From assembly GCF_040833955.1 (NCBI RefSeq), contig NZ_CP162133.1, forward strand, positions 1,634,001-1,698,000: a stretch of 64,000 nt of DNA, given 5' to 3'. The translations under genes were made by a program, and so were the position numbers. The stretch is from Leptospira sp. WS60.C2. GTDB lineage: Bacteria; Spirochaetota; Leptospiria; Leptospirales; Leptospiraceae. Shown piece after piece: positions 57,320 to 64,000 of the stretch. The notes below the pieces were generated by a model. The model did not search any database. It had not been told where the DNA came from and saw only the letters and a program-made list of their open reading frames with translations. The stretch's first letter is position 1, and every line of letters begins with the position of its first letter.

Positions 57320-58786
57320 TTAATTTGAGGTTAAATGGAAATCTCCATAATCGGGGGATTTCATTTCTTTTTCCCAACGACTCCAAGTATAAGGCCACAT
57401 CGCAGGATCACCATCTGGATCCAGATACCAACTTTGGCATCCACCAAGCCATACTGTTCCCGCCATTCCTTTTTTCAGATATGCGGCAAATCGCTGTAAG
57501 GCTTCTTCTTTTGCGTCAATGGTATTGAACTTTTCTTTTCTCCAATCTTCGATGATTTTCAAAATGTATTTGGTTTGGACCTCGCTCATTGCAATGACAG
57601 AAAAATTTCCGATAGGAGTGTTTGGTCCAAGCATCAAAATGAAATTAGGAAAGTGGGGGATAAAAAGAGATCGGTAAGCTTGCACTTTCTTTTTCCAGGC
57701 ACTCTCAATCGAAATTCCATTCTCACCTGTTAGGTTCATTGGTCGCATAAAGTTAAATGGATGAAATCCAGTTGCAAGCACAAGTACATCTAATTCGTGC
57801 TCTTTTCCATCCTTTGTGACCACACCTTTTTCTGTGATTTTTTCGATTCCCTCTGTCACCAAATCGGCGTTCGGTTTTTGGATTGCATCATAGAAAGTGG
57901 AATTGACGATCACACGTTTGCATCCCACTCGATAGTTCGGTGTGAGTTTTTTTCTGAGAACAGGATCTTTAATAGATGTTCGTAAATTCCTTTTGCACAA
58001 ATAACTCATCAGTAAATGGGGGATCTTTTTTCCAATCACGGCTTTAGAAAACGTTTGTTCTACGGCAAAGGTATACCATTTGTGAAATCGTTTTAAAATG
58101 TTCGGCTCTTTTCTCCATTTGGCTTTGTCAGCTTCCGTGTAGGTTGTATCCGGGACTTTGACGATCCACTGCGGTGTCCTTTGGAAGACGGAGACTTTTT
58201 TTCCAATTTTGACCATCTCTGGAATGACCTGTGCTGCGGTGGATCCCGTTCCGATCACACCGATCCGTTTGCCTACCAGTGGTACCGAATGATCCCATTC
58301 TGCAGTATGGAAACACTTTCCTTGGAAAGATGCGAGTCCTGGAATATTTGGTTTGGCTGGGTGATGCAAAATCCCTGTCGCAGAGATTAAAAAATCGGAA
58401 ACATACGTTTTACCTTTCGATGTTTTTGTGGTCCACTGTCCATTTTGGAAGGAAGCTTCTGTGACTGCTTCGTTAAAATGAATTTTAGGGGTGACTTTGT
58501 ATTCGTCACTCACTCGTTTGAAGTAAGCATGGATTTCATCTCCATGAGCAAACCTATGACTCCACTCAGGATTGGGTGCAAAACTATACGTATACATATG
58601 AGCGGGAATGTCGCATGCCACACCCGGATAGGTATTTTCCCTCCAAGTTCCCCCTAAATCCTCTTTTTTTTCGAAGATGATGATGTCCTTCACACCGATC
58701 CGATCCAGTTCAATTGCCAGTAGGATTCCCGTCATTCCAGCACCAATGATGACGACTTTTGGATCCCTGATTGTTTGTTTTGCCAT
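57320..58786 (-). CDS. Flavin-containing monooxygenase, Baeyer-Villiger type
   Basis: An FAD- and NADPH-binding monooxygenase, about 488 residues. It has an N-terminal GxGxxG (VVIIGAGMTGILLA), a second dinucleotide site (RIGVIGTGSTAAQ) and the Baeyer-Villiger fingerprint F-x-G-x3-H-x3-W (FQGKCFHTAEW). Typical substrates are ketones, though the true one is unknown. ATG 58786 has GAGGAATGAA just before it. It stands alone on this strand. Confidence 0.9.
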   Translation of the reverse strand: MAKQTIRDPKVVIIGAGMTGILLAIELDRIGVKDIIIFEKKEDLGGTWRENTYPGVACDIPAHMYTYSFAPNPEWSHRFAHGDEIHAYFKRVSDEYKVTPKIHFNEAVTEASFQNGQWTTKTSKGKTYVSDFLISATGILHHPAKPNIPGLASFQGKCFHTAEWDHSVPLVGKRIGVIGTGSTAAQVIPEMVKIGKKVSVFQRTPQWIVKVPDTTYTEADKAKWRKEPNILKRFHKWYTFAVEQTFSKAVIGKKIPHLLMSYLCKRNLRTSIKDPVLRKKLTPNYRVGCKRVIVNSTFYDAIQKPNADLVTEGIEKITEKGVVTKDGKEHELDVLVLATGFHPFNFMRPMNLTGENGISIESAWKKKVQAYRSLFIPHFPNFILMLGPNTPIGNFSVIAMSEVQTKYILKIIEDWRKEKFNTIDAKEEALQRFAAYLKKGMAGTVWLGGCQSWYLDPDGDPAMWPYTWSRWEKEMKSPDYGDFHLTSN

Positions 58787-59105
58787 TTCATTCCTCACAC
58801 CGAAACAATCGATATTCATTGGGTTGAACAATGTTCGGTTTTTAATCTATGCAACGAAAGGAAATCTCTACTTTTAATATTTGCAACAAAAAAAACACAA
58901 ACAAAGTGAAAAAGAAATAATTATGATGATTCTAAGTTTCTAGAAAATGCTACCGACGTCGGGAGGAACTTCTTCTGAGAAGAGACTTCTATGCATTGTA
59001 TTCGGTTATACGTGCGGAGTAGACAACTTCCCATAATTAGTATTATGTCGCATTAAAGCACGGGCCGTGTGTACAGAAAGACACATCGGTAACACTTTAG
59101 ATCAC
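58787..59105. other. 319-base gap, no gene seen
   Basis: No acceptable reading frame on either strand. It holds the 5' side of the monooxygenase, with a GAACA-A-TGTTC palindrome (58826-58836) about 40 bases before its start, a CCGACGTCGG palindrome (58953-58962), and the short hairpin CTTCT-TCTG-AGAAG. Whether any of these acts is unknown. Confidence 0.6.
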
Positions 59106-59705
59106 TCACATGGGTCTTTGGAACATGATATGGTTGGATTTGGAATTGGTAGTCTCTTTGGAAAGATGGATCTTTTTGAATCCAACTTCTACTGCTTGAC
59201 GGATGCTCTTTGCGATTGTTTTTTCCGATTCCCGATCCTCTGGACCAAATGGTATTTGATACAACTGCATTGGCTTCGATTGTCCCAAGATCCGGAATGT
59301 CTCTCCCGAATTTTGTACAAATACCAATTCCACGATGGAAGCAAAGGTAGCATATTGGAATTTTGTCGTTCCTTCTTCAAAGACAAGATTACGATTTACC
59401 TGCACTTGTGTTAAGACGATGGATCCAGGTTCAAGGGGTGCATTGAGATTTCTTTCTTCATAAGAACGAACATGAAAGAATTGCGAACCTAAGGAATCAA
59501 AGGATTCCAACGCAAATTGACCAATGGAAATCTCTAAATTAGGTCCGACTTTCAATACCTTCTTGGATATTTCCTTTTCATATTGCAAGGTGTACGAAGT
59601 GTTCGATTTTAGGCGATTTTCTTGTGAAAATATTGATGTTTCGATCGACTGACACGCAACACTCCAAAAAAGAAACAGCGATAAGAAAAAAATACGAGTT
59701 TTCAT
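59106..59705 (-). CDS. Putative lipoprotein, unknown function
   Basis: A 199-residue protein. The leader (IFFLSLFLFWSVACQS) ends in a lipobox-like Cys at about 18. The mature part is rich in strands (LKSNTSYTLQYEKEIS, RNLVFEEGTTKFQYATF) with no recognised motif. ATG 59705 is chosen over a TTG/ATT-type upstream start. It is separated from doxX by a divergent 190-base region. Confidence 0.7.
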   Translation of the reverse strand: MKTRIFFLSLFLFWSVACQSIETSIFSQENRLKSNTSYTLQYEKEISKKVLKVGPNLEISIGQFALESFDSLGSQFFHVRSYEERNLNAPLEPGSIVLTQVQVNRNLVFEEGTTKFQYATFASIVELVFVQNSGETFRILGQSKPMQLYQIPFGPEDRESEKTIAKSIRQAVEVGFKKIHLSKETTNSKSNHIMFQRPM

Positions 59706-59894
59706 TGAGATCTCGAGAATCAATGTCCTTTTTGAAATAAATTATTGCAAATTTCGTCCAAAAATATGGTAAAATTTGAAAATCATTGCGATTTCAGGCT
59801 GGTCAAATCTGAAAAAATGCATAAGGATGGTGGAAATCTTTTTACGTTGCCTACTTGCTTTTTGGTGCGATGAACAAAGATTAGGAGGTTTTCT

Positions 59895-60281
59895 ATGAAA
59901 ATAGGATATACCATTGTTCGGTTATTACTCGGTGGACTCTTTTTGTTTTCTTCCGTGGTTGTATTGTTTGGTTTGGTCCAGGAGCCTGAAATCACAGGCA
60001 ATCTGAAAACCTTCAATGATGGAATGAAAGCTTCTGGGTATCTCCTCACTCTGATCAAGGGAACAGAACTTGTTTGTGCCATCGCTTTTTTATCTGGGCG
60101 TTTTGTACCACTTGCTTCGGTTGTCATTTCTCCCATTGTAGTGAATATCTTTTTCGTTCACCTGATGATCGCACAAGATGGTTTGCCTGTTGGAATCTTT
60201 GTTGTGGTTGCCAATGCATTCATCGCGTATTACAATCGATCTGCTTACAAACCGTTACTCGTTCCGGTTTACAAGGGGTAA
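59895..60281 (+). CDS. DoxX-family membrane protein
   Basis: A 128-residue membrane protein with four predicted helices: about 5-28 (TIVRLLLGGLFLFSSVVVLF), 48-65, 72-95 and 100-115. The layout and RLLLGGLFLFSSV start match the DoxX/DoxD family, whose roles are various and not fixed. A strong AGGAGG lies 10 bases before the ATG. No neighbour gives a functional clue. Confidence 0.72.
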   Translation: MKIGYTIVRLLLGGLFLFSSVVVLFGLVQEPEITGNLKTFNDGMKASGYLLTLIKGTELVCAIAFLSGRFVPLASVVISPIVVNIFFVHLMIAQDGLPVGIFVVVANAFIAYYNRSAYKPLLVPVYKG

Positions 60282-60355
60282 TCTTCCGTTTCCAAGGCAC
60301 TGATGAAATGAGGAATCCAAAAGACATTTCCTCACCAGTTTTTTGCTACAGTCAT

Positions 60356-60892
60356 TTAGAGCCAAAGGACTACATCATCTAGATCTTCCTCACTGATGAC
60401 ATGACGCACGTGGTCTTCTGTAGTAAAGGAAATGGAGTGGATCTCTATTGAGCTCCAAACTTGGCTATAAACGAAAGGACCGACATGGCATTTGTAGATG
60501 GTATTCGGTGCAATCTGTTTCGAAACGGAACAGATAAGTTCTGGCGTTTTTTGTTCTTCTGGGATGAGAAATTGCCGGTTTTCATCATTTGCAAAAAAAA
60601 GAATCTGAAATTTCGAAATACTAACTTTAGTTAGATTCTCGATTTTGATAAACAATTGAAGTTCTTTTTTTTCTTTTTTGTTTCGCGGGTGAATGGAGAC
60701 AAGGATGGGAAGTCCTACTCCTTTCAAATATTCCTTTCTGGATTCAAAATGGGTAATTTGTCCTTTTGTCGCACAAGAAAAGACAGAGCAAACTAAACAT
60801 ACCGCTAATAGAACAAAGTGAAACTGGTAAGAATTTGGGTTTCGGGTAGGTTTCGCGACTGACTCTGACAAACTGAGGTAAAGATTCCGCAC
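60356..60892 (-). CDS. Putative lipoprotein, unknown function
   Basis: A 178-residue protein. A basic leader with hydrophobic VLLAVCLVCSVFSC ends in a lipobox-like Cys at about 40, a long signal for a lipoprotein. The mature part has a beta-rich, immunoglobulin-like pattern (KKELQLFIKIENLTKVSISKFQ). The start is GTG 60892, which is uncertain since no Met follows before the hydrophobic stretch. Confidence 0.66.
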   Translation of the reverse strand: MRNLYLSLSESVAKPTRNPNSYQFHFVLLAVCLVCSVFSCATKGQITHFESRKEYLKGVGLPILVSIHPRNKKEKKELQLFIKIENLTKVSISKFQILFFANDENRQFLIPEEQKTPELICSVSKQIAPNTIYKCHVGPFVYSQVWSSIEIHSISFTTEDHVRHVISEEDLDDVVLWL

Positions 60893-61065
60893 CAGGGTAA
60901 CGCCTCAACCTCTTTTCCACTCTGCCACGTCTTGGTTTTATTGAGAAACAAACTCAAAATTTCCTTTCGAGCTCTTTCATATTTATGAATTTACGGAAAG
61001 TGGATTCTGTCTAAATTTGGACGTAATAGAAAAATTTACACCTATACTCTAACAGGAGCTCTTCA

Positions 61066-61755
61066 ATGACGTTGAGTCTAGACTTCTTTCGATCCTCAAT
61101 TGGAAAGAAGATCATAATGGCCATTACCGGATTTATCTGGTTTGGATTCGTGATCCTTCACATGGTCGGTAACCTTCAGGTTTTCCAAGGACCAGAAAAA
61201 TTAAACACCTATGCAAAGTTTCTCAAAGATTTAGGACCTCTTCTTTGGGTGGCTCGGATTGGACTCATCGTGGCTTTTGTAGGACACGTATGCACTGCCA
61301 TCCTTTTAAAGCTGGAAAACAACTCTGCAAGGCCAGTCTCCTACGCTAAAAATTCGACCATCCAAGCTTCGTTTGCGTCTCGCACGATGGCTTACAGTGG
61401 ATTATTGCTTTTAACATTCCTTATCTACCATTTAGCGCATTTCACCTTGGGTTACACAAACCCAGACCACTATTCTCATGAGTATATCTTGAAAAATGGT
61501 GATGTGGTGCATGATGTGTATGCGATGGTGATTCTTGGTTTCCAAGATCCTATCATCTCCTCCACATATGTGGTATTTATGGTATTCCTTGCCTTGCATT
61601 TTTCTCATGCGCTCGGTTCCATGTTACAAACATTAGGCATCCTTGCACCAAAACACAATCCCGCAATTCAAAAGATTTCCACAGGACTTGGGCTCCTTGT
61701 CTTCATTGGAAATTGTTCCATGCCAATCTCGATTTTACTCGGGTATGTTCGTTAA
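61066..61755 (+). CDS. sdhC: Succinate dehydrogenase/fumarate reductase cytochrome b subunit
   Basis: The membrane anchor of complex II, 229 residues with about five helices and several intramembrane histidines (FGFVILHMVGN, YHLAHFTLGY, ALHFSHALGSM), as in di-haem type B anchors of the Bacillus or Wolinella style. No separate sdhD is seen, which fits that type. CAGGAGC precedes the ATG. It starts the sdhCAB operon. Confidence 0.9.
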   Translation: MTLSLDFFRSSIGKKIIMAITGFIWFGFVILHMVGNLQVFQGPEKLNTYAKFLKDLGPLLWVARIGLIVAFVGHVCTAILLKLENNSARPVSYAKNSTIQASFASRTMAYSGLLLLTFLIYHLAHFTLGYTNPDHYSHEYILKNGDVVHDVYAMVILGFQDPIISSTYVVFMVFLALHFSHALGSMLQTLGILAPKHNPAIQKISTGLGLLVFIGNCSMPISILLGYVR

Positions 61756-61773
61756 GGGGTTTTAGGAGAGAAT

Positions 61774-63698
<1,925 letters not shown>

Positions 63699-63699
<1 letters not shown>

Positions 63700-64000
63700 T
63701 GGATACAATGAAGTTACACCTTAAAGTTTGGAGACAAAAAGATAAAAACGACAAAGGTCGTATGGTCAGTTACGAGGCAAACAACGTAAATGAACATATG
63801 TCCTTTTTGGAAATGCTTGATGTCGTGAACGACGACCTCATTAAAAAAGGAGAAGATCCAATTGCTTTCGACCATGACTGTCGCGAAGGAATTTGTGGAT
63901 CTTGTTCGATGGTGATCAACGGTGTCCCTCATGGTCCAGAAAAAGGTACCACCACTTGCCAGTTGCACATGCGTAAGTTCAAAGATGGCGATACGGTTGT
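63699..64000 (+). CDS. sdhB: Succinate dehydrogenase iron-sulfur subunit, N-terminal part
   Basis: The start of the iron-sulfur subunit, cut by the window edge after about 100 residues. The first [2Fe-2S] ligands appear as CREGICGSC, with the fourth Cys in [11 protein letters not shown] 63699 overlaps the sdhA stop codon, and ATG 63708 is an alternative start. The [3Fe-4S] and [4Fe-4S] clusters lie outside the window. Confidence 0.95.

Noticed and set aside
59067..59414. Plus-strand frame of 115 codons
   Set aside because: It is antisense to the lipoprotein gene at 59106-59705, whose signal peptide and lipobox make it the real one.
59783..60136. Minus-strand frame of 117 codons
   Set aside because: It is opposite the DoxX-like gene, which has a strong ribosome site and clear membrane helices.
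60893..60940. Minus strand reads GTGGCAGAGTGG...GAGGCG, like the 5' half of a tRNA-Ser or tRNA-Leu
   Set aside because: No anticodon stem and loop, no T-arm and no matching acceptor follow, so it is not a tRNA gene. It could be a chance match or a remnant.
61010..61060. Promoter TTGGAC...TATACT before sdhC
   Set aside because: The spacing is 20 bases and the -10 would sit only a few bases from the ribosome site, so it is too weak to list.

Overview
The window looks like a chromosomal segment of a Leptospira species, probably a saprophyte of the L. biflexa type. This is inferred from gene content and style, not from a database match. The supporting signs are moderate to low GC, many TTG and GTG starts, tightly overlapping genes, a diderm envelope toolkit (BamA, Lpt, Kdo and heptose synthesis), many short lipoproteins with spirochaete-style lipoboxes, and a B12-dependent ribonucleotide reductase. 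No insertion sequence, prophage, CRISPR array or obvious island is visible. Nearly all of it reads as core genome.

Layout. 1-10 kb: the recN 3' end, an ExbB/ExbD pair running straight into bamA and a PcrA/UvrD helicase, then a CysQ-like phosphatase, a glycosyltransferase and a TlpA-like lipoprotein. 10-13.6 kb: a long-chain acyl-CoA synthetase with a clear terminator, an unknown gene and a Lon-substrate-binding-domain protein. 13.6-26 kb: an envelope and regulation block, hldE1-hldE2-pyrG-kdsA-lptC-lptA-lptB-rpoN-hprK-ptsH-ntrY-ntrX. It makes heptose, CTP and Kdo-8-P for LPS, exports LPS, and adds sigma-54, an HPr switch and a two-component system. 26-38.7 kb: priA-fmt-PASTA-rpe-rpsP-khpA-rimM-trmD-rplS-rnhB-(ylqG position)-flhB2-HD-GYP-yraN, with comM convergent. 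From memory, this order condenses the priA...rpe and rpsP...rnhB-ylqG-ylqH regions of Bacillus. 38.7-52.2 kb: a lipoprotein, a LysM/M23 peptidase and one continuous type II secretion run (gspC to gspN). 52.2-64 kb: nrdJ on the minus strand, tRNA-Asn, an L,D-transpeptidase, a Baeyer-Villiger-type monooxygenase, small membrane and lipoprotein genes, and sdhCAB (sdhB cut by the window edge).

No wholly new system is obvious. The best leads are family members that have lost or altered a defining part: rnhB without an ATG/GTG/TTG start, a PASTA protein lacking a kinase domain where Bacillus has PrkC, an NtrX without the GAFTGA loop next to rpoN, a PriA missing exactly one of its two zinc sites, an HD-GYP protein with Ala for the metal-binding His, a uracil-DNA-glycosylase-like protein with Fe-S-type cysteines but no recognisable active site, and a LptA about twice the usual length.
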